Shown here piece after piece: positions 55,275 through 64,000 of a stretch of DNA of 64,000 nucleotides; the first letter of the stretch is position 1, and each line of letters begins with the position of its first letter. The notes below the pieces were generated by a model that saw only the letters and a program-made list of their open reading frames with translations, was not told the origin of the DNA and did no database searches. The translations under genes were made by a program, and so were the position numbers. The stretch is from FEN-33 sp963768775 (GTDB lineage: Archaea > Thermoplasmatota > Thermoplasmata > Methanomassiliicoccales > UBA472): assembly GCA_963768775.1 (NCBI GenBank), contig CAVYIY010000006.1, forward strand, positions 682,001-746,000, given 5' to 3'.

Positions 55275-55763
55275 TCAGAGCAGCTTCTTGGCCTGCTCTT
55301 CCGTCAGGTTGATCGACTTCAGCAGGTACTTCAGCGCTTTCTTGGCGATGATCGCCCTGGTGCTGTCGTCCATGAACTGCTCCATCGCCACCGGCGCCCT
55401 GCGGTAATATTCCACTGCGAATTCCGAGTAATAGTATGGGGCATTGTCCGGATCCACCTCGGCGGCTTTGTTGTACGCTGCCTCCGCCTCGTTGAACTGG
55501 TTGCTCTCGACGCAGAATGCGCCGAGGGAAGAATAATAGAAAGGATTCTTGTCGTCCAGCATAATCGCCTTCTTGTAAAGGGCGATCACATCCTCGACCC
55601 CGATCTTCGAGACCAGGACGCCTGCCTCCGCCTTTCCGAAATAGGCTTCGGCGCTGTTTGGGTTCGCCTTGATGGCCTTGTCGAACTTGGAGAATGCCTG
55701 CGGGTATTCCCCGTCGTTCATGAGCTGGTGAGCCTGCTGTATCAACTTCTCTGCTTCATCCAT
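55275..55763 (-). CDS. Tetratricopeptide-repeat protein
   Basis: This 162-aa helical protein has about three TPR units (for example GEYPQAFSKFDKAIKANPNS and FNEAEAAYNKAAEVDPDNA). ATG 55763 (MDEAEKL) is the likely start; the frame's longer N-terminus would cross an AT-rich promoter-like stretch near 55797-55806. It is a scaffold of unknown partner. Confidence 0.75.
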   Translation of the reverse strand: MDEAEKLIQQAHQLMNDGEYPQAFSKFDKAIKANPNSAEAYFGKAEAGVLVSKIGVEDVIALYKKAIMLDDKNPFYYSSLGAFCVESNQFNEAEAAYNKAAEVDPDNAPYYYSEFAVEYYRRAPVAMEQFMDDSTRAIIAKKALKYLLKSINLTEEQAKKLL

Positions 55764-55870
55764 ACTGTTTACCGCACCAATGTAAAAGATGCGCCGCTCA
55801 TAAACATTTTCATCGATGACGTCGACAAGATGACGCCGACTCGATCGGCCTATTATGCTGGTCGCCAAGG

Positions 55871-55880
55871 CTTTATTAAC
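55871..55880 (+). promoter_or_regulatory. TATA-like element upstream of gatCAB
   Basis: CTTTATTAAC lies about 75 bases before the gatC start; it is the best AT-rich element in this gap. Confidence 0.35.
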
Positions 55881-55949
55881 GAGTCCGCATAATGCACCAA
55901 ATCCTGTGACCTTGCCAAGCGTGAGCAAGGCACACTTCACGGTGTCGAT

Positions 55950-56222
55950 ATGGATCTAGAAGAAGTGAAGAGCGTCGCCTGGAACGCGCGATTGAAATTG
56001 ACGGAAGCGGAGATGCAGGAGTTCGCCAAGGACCTGGAGGACGTCCTCAGCTACTTCTCGATCCTGGACAAGGCTCCGGACACTGGCAAGCACGACTTCA
56101 ATTCCGTCCCCGTATCCAACGTCCTGCGCGAAGATGAGGTCCACCGCGACATCGATGCCGACGCCCTGCGGGACTCGATGGATACTTACGAGGATATGGT
56201 GAGGGGGCCGAAGCTGACATGA
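55950..56222 (+). CDS. gatC: Asp-tRNA(Asn)/Glu-tRNA(Gln) amidotransferase subunit C
   Basis: This 90-aa subunit stabilises GatA and bridges to GatB. It has the family pattern VKSVAWNARLKLTEAEMQEF, then the FSILDKAPDT linker and a C-terminal LRED segment. It overlaps gatA by 4 bases (ATGA). Confidence 0.92.
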   Translation: MDLEEVKSVAWNARLKLTEAEMQEFAKDLEDVLSYFSILDKAPDTGKHDFNSVPVSNVLREDEVHRDIDADALRDSMDTYEDMVRGPKLT

Positions 56223-57553
56223 GCTGTCACATCTCCACCGAGAAGTTGACCGCCCTGAACGCAAGGTATCAGCCGTTCTCGGAGATCGGCCATGACCTGC
56301 GCGACGCAAGCGATTACCCGCCAAAGTTCCACTTCTCCGCCAAGGACAACATATGCGCCCTTGGATTTCAGGCCCGGGCCGGCTCCAAGATACTGGAAGG
56401 ATATCGGCCGCCCTTCGACGCCACGGCGGTCCGGAAGATGCGCGAGGCCTGCGGCGTCCTCATCGGGAAGACGAACATGGACGAGTTCGGCTTCGGGACC
56501 TTCTGCACAAACTCCGCTTACGGAGTGCCTCGCAACCCGCACGATGTGGAAAGGACCTGCGGCGGTTCGAGCGGCGGCGCGGCCGCTATCACCGCCCTGC
56601 TGGACAACCATGTGGCTTTGGCGGAGTCCACCGGAGGCTCGATCTCCTGCCCCGCCTCCTTCTGCGGCGTCATTGGCCTCACTCCGACCTATGGCCGGGT
56701 GTCGCGCTACGGCCTGATCGATTACGCCAACTCGCTGGACAAGATCGGACTCATCACTCGAAGCGTCGCAGACCTCAGGCGATTCCTTCCCATCATCTCC
56801 GGGGCGGACAAGAAGGACCCCACGTCCTGCGTCCAACCAGAATTGGAGCTGGGCGGTTTCAAGGTCAAGCGGGTGGCGGTGCCCGAAGAGGCGTTGCACA
56901 ACCTCGACCCAGCCGTGCTGCGGGCGTTCGAGGCGGCATTGAGCAGATTGGGAGAGATGGGGATCGAATCCCATCGGGTCAGCATGCCCTCGCTGGGGTT
57001 CGCGCTGGCCGCTTACTACGTCCTGGCGACGTCCGAGGCATCGACCAACCTGGCCCGCTACAAAGGGATGCTGTTCGGCGTGCGCGGAGGGCATATCGAC
57101 CAAAGCTTCAACGACTACTTCTCCGACGTCCGCTCGGCCAACTTCGGCAAGGAGGCGAAGCGACGGGTGCTCCTTGGCACCTACACCCGGAAGGTCGGCT
57201 TCCGCGACCGCTACTATCTGAAGGCGCTGGCGGTGCGCCAGCTCATAATCAAGGAGTACCAGGAGCTGATGGGGCAGGACGACCTGATCATTACTCCCAC
57301 GATGCCCTTCGTCGCTCCGCGATTCACGGAGATTGCCAAGATGAAGCCGCTCGAGGTCTACCAGGCGGACTTCCTTACTGTCCCGCCAAACCTGACCGGG
57401 ATGCCGCACCTCTCCCTGCCCTGCGGCTACCAGGACGGGATGCCGATAGGGATGCAGTTCGTGGCGCCCCACTGGGAAGAGAGAAGGCTGCTCGACGCGG
57501 CGGAGAGATGGTGCCACGACTTCGAGATCAGATTCCCCGAGGTGAGCGGATGA
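56219..57553 (+). CDS. gatA: Asp-tRNA(Asn)/Glu-tRNA(Gln) amidotransferase subunit A
   Basis: This 444-aa amidase supplies ammonia from glutamine. The Ser-cisSer-Lys triad is seen as Lys in FSAKDNICA, then GGSSGGAAA and the STGGSISCPASFCGVIG block. The C-terminal part has GMPHLSLPCGY. It overlaps gatB by 4 bases. Archaeal GatCAB normally serves Asn-tRNA, with GatDE for Gln. Confidence 0.95.
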   Translation: MSCHISTEKLTALNARYQPFSEIGHDLRDASDYPPKFHFSAKDNICALGFQARAGSKILEGYRPPFDATAVRKMREACGVLIGKTNMDEFGFGTFCTNSAYGVPRNPHDVERTCGGSSGGAAAITALLDNHVALAESTGGSISCPASFCGVIGLTPTYGRVSRYGLIDYANSLDKIGLITRSVADLRRFLPIISGADKKDPTSCVQPELELGGFKVKRVAVPEEALHNLDPAVLRAFEAALSRLGEMGIESHRVSMPSLGFALAAYYVLATSEASTNLARYKGMLFGVRGGHIDQSFNDYFSDVRSANFGKEAKRRVLLGTYTRKVGFRDRYYLKALAVRQLIIKEYQELMGQDDLIITPTMPFVAPRFTEIAKMKPLEVYQADFLTVPPNLTGMPHLSLPCGYQDGMPIGMQFVAPHWEERRLLDAAERWCHDFEIRFPEVSG

Positions 57554-58905
57554 AGATCGGCCTAGAGGTCCACGTACAGCTTCCCACCAAGTCCAAGTTG
57601 TTCTGCTCCTGCGCGACCGGCGCCGAGGGGCCGAACTCCTCCATCTGCCCCACCTGCCTCGGCTTCCCCGGGTCGCGCCCCTTCCTGAACCGTCGGGCGC
57701 TGGAGATGGGGGTGGAGATCGCCCGCTTCCTCGATTGCACGATACCCGAGGAGGTCTGGTTCTCCCGCAAGACCTATTTCTATCCTGATCTGCCCAAGAA
57801 TTTCCAGATCACCCAGTACGACTCCGCGCTCGGGACGGACGGCTGCTTCATCGTCAAGGACAAGACCATTGGCATCTGGAGGGCGCACCTGGAGGAGGAC
57901 CCGGGCAGGATAAAGCGCGTAGGCAAGGCCGGCGAGGAGGTCTCCCTGATAGATTACAACCGCTCCGGCATCCCTCTGGTCGAGATCGTCACCGCGCCGG
58001 ACTTGTCCTCGCCCGAGGAGGCGAGGGCCTTCCTGCAGGAGCTGTTGGTCGAGCTGCGCCACATCATCGGCACCACGGCGGGAGACGAGCAGAGCGTGCG
58101 CGTCGACGCGAACATCTCGATGGAAGGCGGGGAGAGGGTCGAGGTCAAGAACATCCAGGGGCTGCGCAATCTGGAGAAGGCGCTCAAATTCGAGGCCTCC
58201 AGACAGTCCAAGATGGTCGAGGCCGGAGTCAAAGTGGTGAGGGAGACGAGGCGTTACGACGAGGAGCGCAAGGTAACCCTTTCATCCCGCGAAAAGGAGA
58301 CGGAGGAGGATTACGGCTACATCGGCGAGCCGGACCTGGGCACGTTCAGCGTCGGCGCCCTGGCGAGGTCGATGAGCACCAGCGAGACGCCGCTGCGGCG
58401 TGCGCAGCGCATGGCCGGACATTATGCCTTGGAGTTCAGCAAGATGCGGCAGATCGTGCTCACCTCGATGTCCCTGGCAGACATGTTCGAGATCCTGGCC
58501 GAGAAGGTCGACCCGGAGACCGCCCTGGCCTGGACCCTGGGGCCGATCTCGGCCAGCTGGTCGGCGCTGCAGCCGCGCTTGGACGACCAGATAAGGTCGG
58601 ATCTCGCTTCGATCATTACTCAGGTCGCTAGCCGAGAGATCACCGATTCGGAGGCGAGGAGGAGGATCGGAGCGATGGCCTCCGGAGAATGCCCCGAGGA
58701 CCTGTCCTGCGCGGTGCAGGACGAGCAGCTGGATGCCATCATTTCCGCTTACATAGACGAGCATCCGCAGGTGGTGAAGGACTATTCTGCCAACCCCAGG
58801 TCGGCCAACAGCGTCATCGGCCACGTGATGAAGGTGGCGAAGGGGAGGTACAACTCCCAAGAGGTGGTGGAAGCGGTAAGAAAAGAAATTGAGAAGAGGA
58901 AATGA
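57550..58905 (+). CDS. gatB: Asp-tRNA(Asn)/Glu-tRNA(Gln) amidotransferase subunit B
   Basis: This 451-aa subunit activates and amidates the misacylated tRNA. It begins MKIGLEVHVQLPTKSKLFC and has the zinc cysteines (CSC, CPTC), YFYPDLPKNFQITQYD and the C-terminal YqeY-like tail (SANSVIGHVMKVAKGRYN). Its stop abuts the aspS stop on the other strand with no spacer. Confidence 0.96.
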   Translation: MKIGLEVHVQLPTKSKLFCSCATGAEGPNSSICPTCLGFPGSRPFLNRRALEMGVEIARFLDCTIPEEVWFSRKTYFYPDLPKNFQITQYDSALGTDGCFIVKDKTIGIWRAHLEEDPGRIKRVGKAGEEVSLIDYNRSGIPLVEIVTAPDLSSPEEARAFLQELLVELRHIIGTTAGDEQSVRVDANISMEGGERVEVKNIQGLRNLEKALKFEASRQSKMVEAGVKVVRETRRYDEERKVTLSSREKETEEDYGYIGEPDLGTFSVGALARSMSTSETPLRRAQRMAGHYALEFSKMRQIVLTSMSLADMFEILAEKVDPETALAWTLGPISASWSALQPRLDDQIRSDLASIITQVASREITDSEARRRIGAMASGECPEDLSCAVQDEQLDAIISAYIDEHPQVVKDYSANPRSANSVIGHVMKVAKGRYNSQEVVEAVRKEIEKRK

Positions 58906-60738
58906 TCATTCCTCCTTCTTTACCTCTTCTTCGGCCAACGAGAGCAGCATGAGTTCGGCCAGCTTGGCCTGGTCCACCTTCGCCGGCGAGCCGTCGACCA
59001 GGGACTGGAACTTCTTATTCTTGGGGAAGGCGATCACTTCCCGGATGGATTCGCAACCGAGCAGGATAGAGACCAATCGGTCCATCCCCAAAGCGATGCC
59101 CCCGTGAGGCGGCGCCCCGAACTCCAGGGCCTCCAAGAAGAAGCTGAACTCACGCTCCATATCCTCCTCGCTCATCCCCAGCAGGCGGAACACCTTCCGC
59201 TGCACGTTGGGGTCGTGATTGCGTATCGAGCCGGAGCCGATCTCGCTTCCGTCGAGGACGAGGTCGTATGACTGGCCCATAATCTTGGTGGCGTCCTCCC
59301 CCTCGCCTATGTCACCCGGCACCGGCTTGACGAACGGATGGTGGAAGGCGGAGAGCTTGTGCGTGACCGGATCGGACTGGAACAGCGGACAGTCCACGAT
59401 CCAGACGAACTGGTGGTCCTTGCCCTCCAACAGTCCGTTGTCCCGCGCCAGCTTCATCCGCAAAGCTCCCCCGGCCTTCAGGGTCTGCATCCGCGGACCG
59501 GCGAGGAAGAGCAGGAGGTCTCCAACCTCCGCTTCCAGAGAAATTGCGAGCTGCTTCCGCACCTCCTCCGGGAAGTACTTGGCGATGTTGGACTCCAGCC
59601 CGTTTTCGGTGCAGCGCATCCAGGAGAGCCCGCCCATGCCCTGCTGCTTGGCCCATTCGATCAGCCGATCGACCTCCTTGCGCCCTACGCCGTTCCATTC
59701 CGCGTCCTTCTCCTTGACCTGGGTGGACTGGAGGTTGAGGCAGACCACCACCCCTTTCTTCTTCAATACGTTCTGGAATATCTCGTAGTGCGCCTTGCGC
59801 ACGATCTCCGTCACATCGGTCAGTTCGAGGCCGAACCTGACGTCCGGCGCATCGGTCCCGTAGCGGGACATAGAATCCGCGTAGGAGAGCCGGGGGAACG
59901 GCACCTGGAGCTCCTGGTCGAAGATCGACTCCCAGACGTGCCTCAGCACCCGTTCGATCACATCGTGGACATCCTTCTCCTCCACGAACGACATCTCCAC
60001 GTCCATCTGGGTGAACTCGGGCTGGCGGTCCGCGCGGGAGTCTTCGTCCCGGAAGCAGCGCGCGAACTGGTAGTAGCGCTCCACGCTCCCCACCATCAGC
60101 ATCTGCTTGAACAGCTGGGGGGATTGCGGCAGAGCGTAGAAATGGCCGGGCTGCGTCCGGGAAGGCACCAAGAAGTCCCTGGCACCTTCCGCGGTCGAAC
60201 GCGTCAGCATCGGCGTCTCCACCTCGATGAAATTCGCCTGGTTCAGCTCCTCCCTGGCAGCCTTCAACAGGCTGTGCCTGAAGGCCAGGTTGGCAATCAT
60301 CTGCGTCCTCCTCAGATCCAGATAGCGGTAGCGAATCCGCAGGTCCTCGTTCGGCAGCTGCGAGTTCTTCTGTTCCGCTACCTCGAACGGTATCGGCTTG
60401 GAGTTGTTGAGAAGCTTGGCCTCTTGTATCAGGACTTCAACGAGGCCGGTCGGATTTCGGGGGTCCTCGGTCCCGGGGACCCTCTCCCTCACGACGCCTG
60501 TTACTTGGACCACGCATTCGCGCCCGAAGGTATTGAGTATCTCCGAGAGGCGCCCTTTGTCGGTCGACCCACCTAGCGCTCCGGGATCGAACACCAGCTG
60601 TGTGGTGCCATTCGAGTCCGCCAGGTCGAGGAAGAGCACGCCGCCATGATCGCGACGGAATCGCACCCAGCCGGCCATGGTGACCCGTTTCCCGAGGTCC
60701 TGTGACCGTAGCTTACCACAATCGTGCGTACGTAACAT
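58906..60738 (-). CDS. aspS: Aspartyl-tRNA synthetase, bacterial type, probably non-discriminating
   Basis: This is a 610-aa class II synthetase. The length and the GAD insertion domain (region after LSYADSMSRYGTDAPDVRFG, ~residues 285-420) mark it as bacterial type; archaeal AspRS is usually near 430 aa. Motif 2 FARCFRDEDSRADRQPEFTQ and motif 3 GGIALGMDRLV are intact. His31 in RRDHGG matches the residue linked with non-discriminating bacterial AspRS, where discriminating enzymes have Leu. With gatCAB next door, it most likely makes Asp-tRNA(Asn) for amidation. Transfer from bacteria is inferred. Confidence 0.9.
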   Translation of the reverse strand: MLRTHDCGKLRSQDLGKRVTMAGWVRFRRDHGGVLFLDLADSNGTTQLVFDPGALGGSTDKGRLSEILNTFGRECVVQVTGVVRERVPGTEDPRNPTGLVEVLIQEAKLLNNSKPIPFEVAEQKNSQLPNEDLRIRYRYLDLRRTQMIANLAFRHSLLKAAREELNQANFIEVETPMLTRSTAEGARDFLVPSRTQPGHFYALPQSPQLFKQMLMVGSVERYYQFARCFRDEDSRADRQPEFTQMDVEMSFVEEKDVHDVIERVLRHVWESIFDQELQVPFPRLSYADSMSRYGTDAPDVRFGLELTDVTEIVRKAHYEIFQNVLKKKGVVVCLNLQSTQVKEKDAEWNGVGRKEVDRLIEWAKQQGMGGLSWMRCTENGLESNIAKYFPEEVRKQLAISLEAEVGDLLLFLAGPRMQTLKAGGALRMKLARDNGLLEGKDHQFVWIVDCPLFQSDPVTHKLSAFHHPFVKPVPGDIGEGEDATKIMGQSYDLVLDGSEIGSGSIRNHDPNVQRKVFRLLGMSEEDMEREFSFFLEALEFGAPPHGGIALGMDRLVSILLGCESIREVIAFPKNKKFQSLVDGSPAKVDQAKLAELMLLSLAEEEVKKEE

Positions 60739-60784
60739 CGTCTGGCCTCTGGAAATGTTTTAAGCGCTCGTGGAAAGGAGGGTA

Positions 60785-60794
60785 CTATATATAG
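60785..60794 (-). promoter_or_regulatory. TATA box candidate of aspS
   Basis: CTATATATAG, a self-complementary TATA element about 52 bases before the aspS start. The 60795-60951 remainder shows no supported gene. Confidence 0.45.
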
Positions 60795-60951
60795 CATTTT
60801 GCTCAAGCTTGGCCGCTACTCCATTCAAGGTTGACCGGTTTCGTTTCCGGCTATCAGCATATTGTCATCAAAGAGGTTATCAAGTTGACACTATGCCTGG
60901 GAAAAGCGGGACGATCCGGGAACTATATGACAAAGGCAGCGTCTTCGGCCC

Positions 60952-61437
60952 CTATCGCTCGACTTCGCTCTTCTTGTTGAACTCCGGCAGGAACTGGAAT
61001 GGGTCCTTGATCATGTTCAGCACGACGTAGGTGTTCGTCTTCTTGACCCCTTTTATCGTGAGCATGGACTTGATAACCGCGCTGAATTCCTCGCGGTTCT
61101 TGCAGGCGACCCAAGCGATTGAATCGCACTCTCCGGTGACATCGAAGACGGCCACGACGTCCTTCAGGTTCTTGATCTTCTGCTCGACCTCGAGGAGGTC
61201 CCCCTCCACCGAGACGTGGACGATAGCCATGAACTCGTAGCCGAGCTTCAGGTAATCCACGTTCGCCCTGTAGCCATGGATGATGCCCAGCTTCTCCAGG
61301 TTCTTGACCCTTTGAATCAGTGTGGTGGGATGGATGCCAAGGCGTTTCGCTATCTGTCGGTACGAGCCTTGGCTGGAAATGCAGAGCTCGGAGATTATGC
61401 GTTTATCGAGGTCGTCTAGAGTCGGACCGAGTGACAT
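60952..61437 (-). CDS. Lrp/AsnC-family transcription regulator
   Basis: This 161-aa protein has an N-terminal winged HTH (LDDLDKRIISELCISSQGSYRQIAKRLGIHPTTLIQRVKNLEKLG, given here in part by position ~7-52) and a C-terminal RAM/ACT-like effector domain with VFDVTGECDSIAWVAC. ATG 61437 is chosen after GGAGG at ~61450. Lrp proteins sense amino acids; the flanking glnA and tRNA-editing genes fit a nitrogen or amino-acid role, but no target is shown. Confidence 0.88.
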   Translation of the reverse strand: MSLGPTLDDLDKRIISELCISSQGSYRQIAKRLGIHPTTLIQRVKNLEKLGIIHGYRANVDYLKLGYEFMAIVHVSVEGDLLEVEQKIKNLKDVVAVFDVTGECDSIAWVACKNREEFSAVIKSMLTIKGVKKTNTYVVLNMIKDPFQFLPEFNKKSEVER

Positions 61438-61588
61438 CTCTCTGAAACCTCCTGAAGGGTACATTACTAATGCAAATTTCGATATTTGTCTGTTTGCTTT
61501 AAGAACCGGATGCGCATTTGACGAGCATTCCTCCACGGCAAGCGCTGTGGGCCCGACGATAACGTTTTTGGCCAACCGCCGCTTTCCT

Positions 61589-62785
61589 ATGTCGATGACG
61601 AGACTCCTCTATGAAAGCGACCCTTACCTGACCCGCTTCGACGCGACCGTGGAGCAGGTCAACGGAGACTGGGTGGCCCTGGACCGCACGGCATTCTTCC
61701 CCGGGGGCGGTGGCCAGGAGATGGACGCCGGCTGGATAGAGGACCTCGAAGTGGTGGAGGTCAGGGAGCAGAACGGCATCTGGCACCGGATCCCCGATCA
61801 CACCTTCACCGTCGGTCAGAGAGTGGAAGCCGAGATCGACTGGGAGCGCCGGCATGACCTGATGCGGGGGCATACCGGGGAGCATCTGCTCTTCTCCGCG
61901 CTGAATAAGATCAACCCGGAGCTCGAGCTGGTGAAGATCGCCATCACCCCGAAGAAGAAATCCTTCATCGTCAGGGGGGAGATGAACTGGGCCCTGCTCG
62001 GCCGCGCACAAGAGGAGGCAAACGCCGCGATAGCCTCCCAGCTTCCCGTCAGCGAGGTCTGGGTCTCCAAGGACAGCCCCATCCTCAAGGAGATCCGTAT
62101 CAAGGTGGAGCGGATCCACGGGGAGAAGGTCCGCATAGTCAACATCGGCGACATCGACAAGGCGGCCTGCGCCGGCGTGCACATCCAGAACACTCGAGAA
62201 TTGAAGATGCTGCTGGTAACGAAGCTATCCTCCGCCAGGCCGGCGGGCGACTACGAAATAGAGTTCCAGACCGGCCGGGACGCTGTCGGGAGCGCCCTAG
62301 CACTGTCGACCATCGCGCTGCAGGCGTCCGAGGGTCTTGGCGCCAACCCGGAGGACCTGATCAAAGCGCTTGACAATCTCAAGAGCGAACTGGAGAGCAA
62401 GAAGCTGGCCTTGAAGCGGTATAGCAAGGAAATGCTCGCCAGCCTCGAGCCGGAGAAATATGAAGGGGTGCGCATCTATTCAGGGAGCTACCAGGGCATT
62501 GACAAGAAGGCGCTGGTCGATTGCGCGAACCAGTTCGCCTCCAACGAACGGTCGATGTGCGTGATGTCCTCATCCGACGACAAGCTGATGCTCATCATCG
62601 CCTCCTCCAAAGACCTGGACATAGACTGCAAGAACGTGCTAACCGAAACGCTGAGAGCGTTCGAGGGGAAGGGGGGCGGTGGCAAGAATTTCGCTTCCGG
62701 AGGAGCAAGCGCGCCGGAAGAGGGCGCAAATGCTGTGAAGAAAGCGATATCTATAGTCAAGATAGCTATTGATAGTGACAATTGA
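61589..62785 (+). CDS. Alanyl-tRNA editing protein AlaX with DHHA1 domain
   Basis: This 398-aa trans-editing factor resembles the editing and C-terminal parts of AlaRS. It should deacylate Ser- or Gly-tRNA(Ala). The N-terminal DRTAFFPGGGGQEMDAGW, the zinc motifs HTGEH and CAGVH, and the DHHA1 Gly-rich GKGGGGKNFASGGA are all present. ATG 61589 (MSMTRLLYESDPYLTRF) is used; the upstream extension reads across the lrp promoter region. Confidence 0.88.
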   Translation: MSMTRLLYESDPYLTRFDATVEQVNGDWVALDRTAFFPGGGGQEMDAGWIEDLEVVEVREQNGIWHRIPDHTFTVGQRVEAEIDWERRHDLMRGHTGEHLLFSALNKINPELELVKIAITPKKKSFIVRGEMNWALLGRAQEEANAAIASQLPVSEVWVSKDSPILKEIRIKVERIHGEKVRIVNIGDIDKAACAGVHIQNTRELKMLLVTKLSSARPAGDYEIEFQTGRDAVGSALALSTIALQASEGLGANPEDLIKALDNLKSELESKKLALKRYSKEMLASLEPEKYEGVRIYSGSYQGIDKKALVDCANQFASNERSMCVMSSSDDKLMLIIASSKDLDIDCKNVLTETLRAFEGKGGGGKNFASGGASAPEEGANAVKKAISIVKIAIDSDN

Positions 62786-62824
62786 TGTACATTCATCTAG
62801 CTAATTGAGAAGAAACCTATGCAA

Positions 62825-62833
62825 AGATATATC
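62825..62833 (+). promoter_or_regulatory. TATA box of glnA
   Basis: AGATATATC is centred about 32 bases before ATG 62861. Confidence 0.5.
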
Positions 62834-62860
62834 ATGTAATTCGATTTATCGTTTTTCTCG

Positions 62861-64000
62861 ATGACCGCAGTCAAGAGATCGGATGAGACAAAGGAAGACA
62901 TCCTGGCCAAGGTAAAGCAGGAAAACGTACATTTCATCGAGATGCAGTTCTCGGACATCCTCGGAATGGTGAAGAGCGTCACCATGCCGATGACCAAGCT
63001 CGAGCGGGCGATGGAGGAAGGGGTGTTCATCGACGGCTCCTCCATCCTCGGGTACGCCACCATCGAGGAATCGGACATGCGCGCCAACCCCATCCTGGAA
63101 TCGTTCCAGATCTATCCGTGGACGGCGAATGGGTCGATGAAGACCGCTCGCTTCATGTGCACCATCTCCGACCATTCCGGCAACCGGTTCAAAGGCGATC
63201 CGCGCTGGGTGCTGGAAAAGATGATCGACAAGGCGAAGGAAAAGGGCTACATCTTCAACGTCGGCCCGGAGTTCGAGTTCTTCCTGTTCAACATGGATGA
63301 GAGAGGGAACCCCATCCCCCAGCCCTCGGACAACGGCGGCTACTTCGACCTCATGCCCCTGGACACCGGCGAGATGGTGCGCAAGGACATCATGCTCAAT
63401 TTCGATGCCATGCACTTCGACATGGAGGCCTCGCACCACGAGGTCGCCCCCGGCCAGCTTGAGGTCGACCTGCGCTACCAGAACGCGCTCACCATGGCCG
63501 ACCGGATGATGACCCTGAAGCTCGGGGTTAAGACCATCGCTGCCCAGTACGGCTTGTACGCGACCTTCATGCCCAAGCCGATATTCGGCGTCAACGGGTC
63601 AGGCATGCACGTGCACCAGAGCCTGGCCACCCTCGACGGGAAGAACGCCTTCGACGATCCAGACGGCAAGTTCGGGCTCTCCGATCTCTCCATGAAGTTC
63701 CTCGCCGGGGCGCTTGCGCACGCGCAGGACAACTGCGCCATCCTGGCATCCCACGTGAACTCCTACAAGCGCCTCGTCCCGGGTTACGAAGCGCCCTGCT
63801 ACATCTCCTGGGCCAACATGAACCGGAGCGCCTTAATCCGCGTGCCGGCAGGTAGAGGGGGACGCGCCCGGATGGAGCTGCGCAATCCGGATCCTGCCGG
63901 AAATCCCTACCTTCAGTTCGCGGTGATGCTCGCGTCCGGCCTGGATGGGGTGGAAAATGGCCTGAGCCCTCCGAAGCCAGTGGAGAAGGATATCTACCAC
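62861..64000 (+). CDS. glnA: Glutamine synthetase type I, 5' part
   Basis: The frame is open from ATG 62861 to the window end (380 codons); the C-terminus lies outside. Family motifs are FSDILGMVKSVTMP, DGSSILGY, GPEFEFFLF, the metal-site AMHFDMEASHHEVAPGQLE, NGSGMHVHQSL and the start of the adenylylation-region sequence. It makes glutamine from glutamate and ammonia, and so feeds hisH, glmS and gatA. Confidence 0.96.
   Translation, partial: MTAVKRSDETKEDILAKVKQENVHFIEMQFSDILGMVKSVTMPMTKLERAMEEGVFIDGSSILGYATIEESDMRANPILESFQIYPWTANGSMKTARFMCTISDHSGNRFKGDPRWVLEKMIDKAKEKGYIFNVGPEFEFFLFNMDERGNPIPQPSDNGGYFDLMPLDTGEMVRKDIMLNFDAMHFDMEASHHEVAPGQLEVDLRYQNALTMADRMMTLKLGVKTIAAQYGLYATFMPKPIFGVNGSGMHVHQSLATLDGKNAFDDPDGKFGLSDLSMKFLAGALAHAQDNCAILASHVNSYKRLVPGYEAPCYISWANMNRSALIRVPAGRGGRARMELRNPDPAGNPYLQFAVMLASGLDGVENGLSPPKPVEKDIYH

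Noticed and set aside
60770..61030. Open frame between aspS and the Lrp gene
   Set aside because: It starts inside the aspS promoter, runs antisense into the Lrp gene and has no recognisable features.

Overview
The window is a gene-dense, GC-rich archaeal chromosome segment. The best fit is a euryarchaeon of the Thermoplasmata/Methanomassiliicoccales kind (inferred from gene content; no marker was compared). Support comes from an archaeal initiator tRNA-Met, TATA-box promoters with very short leaders, the GHMP-type shikimate kinase, MptA (methanopterin pathway), a methylcobamide:CoM methyltransferase of the MtaA/MtbA type, CobY, Trm5, diphthine synthase and the COG1900/NIL-ferredoxin homocysteine system.

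Layout. 1-16.7 kb is an amino-acid biosynthesis supercluster on the + strand: shikimate/chorismate (aroE-aroK-aroA-aroC), a fused chorismate mutase-prephenate dehydrogenase, asd, sulfide-dependent homocysteine synthesis (COG1900, NIL-Fer, COG2122), histidine (hisG-C-H-A-B-F-IE plus a PHP phosphatase candidate), lysC and pheA. 16.8-22.6 kb holds two flavin-reductase-like genes, MTA phosphorylase, a five-PAS histidine kinase with a receiver-only partner, and an orphan GcvH. 22.8-31.3 kb holds hypF and then a minus-strand cluster that reads as a corrinoid capture, uptake and salvage unit: surface PQQ-propeller/PKD protein, DUF4430 (transcobalamin-like) protein, EcfT, fused EcfAA', EcfS and CobY. 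31.5-43.5 kb holds a P-type ATPase, a Dcd/Dut-family protein, trm5/dph5, a degenerate FtsZ-like protein, DUF504, a CDIN1-type nuclease next to a membrane-embedded Cas4-like nuclease, and UDP-GlcNAc synthesis genes (glmS and a GlmU-like gene). 43.6-50.0 kb holds a KaiC-like ATPase pair and glpABC. 50.1-51.2 kb holds the initiator tRNA and a 973-bp mobile element. 51.2-64 kb holds an SCP2 protein, rnhB, mptA, phosphoglycolate phosphatase, the corrinoid methyltransferase, gatCAB, a bacterial-type aspS, an Lrp regulator, an AlaX-type editing protein and glnA (cut by the window end).

Most notable: (1) a transposase-less element with 17-bp inverted ends, a perfect 9-bp target duplication and many copies of a 12-bp motif, carrying a bacterial-looking immunity-family gene just upstream of the initiator tRNA promoter; (2) nine single-base frameshifts, all of the same sign, six of them in the aspartate-to-homocysteine genes; (3) the ECF/DUF4430 corrinoid-type uptake cluster with a 21-bp palindrome in its leader; (4) two adjacent PD-(D/E)XK nuclease genes, one with four membrane segments; (5) an FtsZ-like protein without the catalytic T7 residues. 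Most other genes are ordinary and intact.
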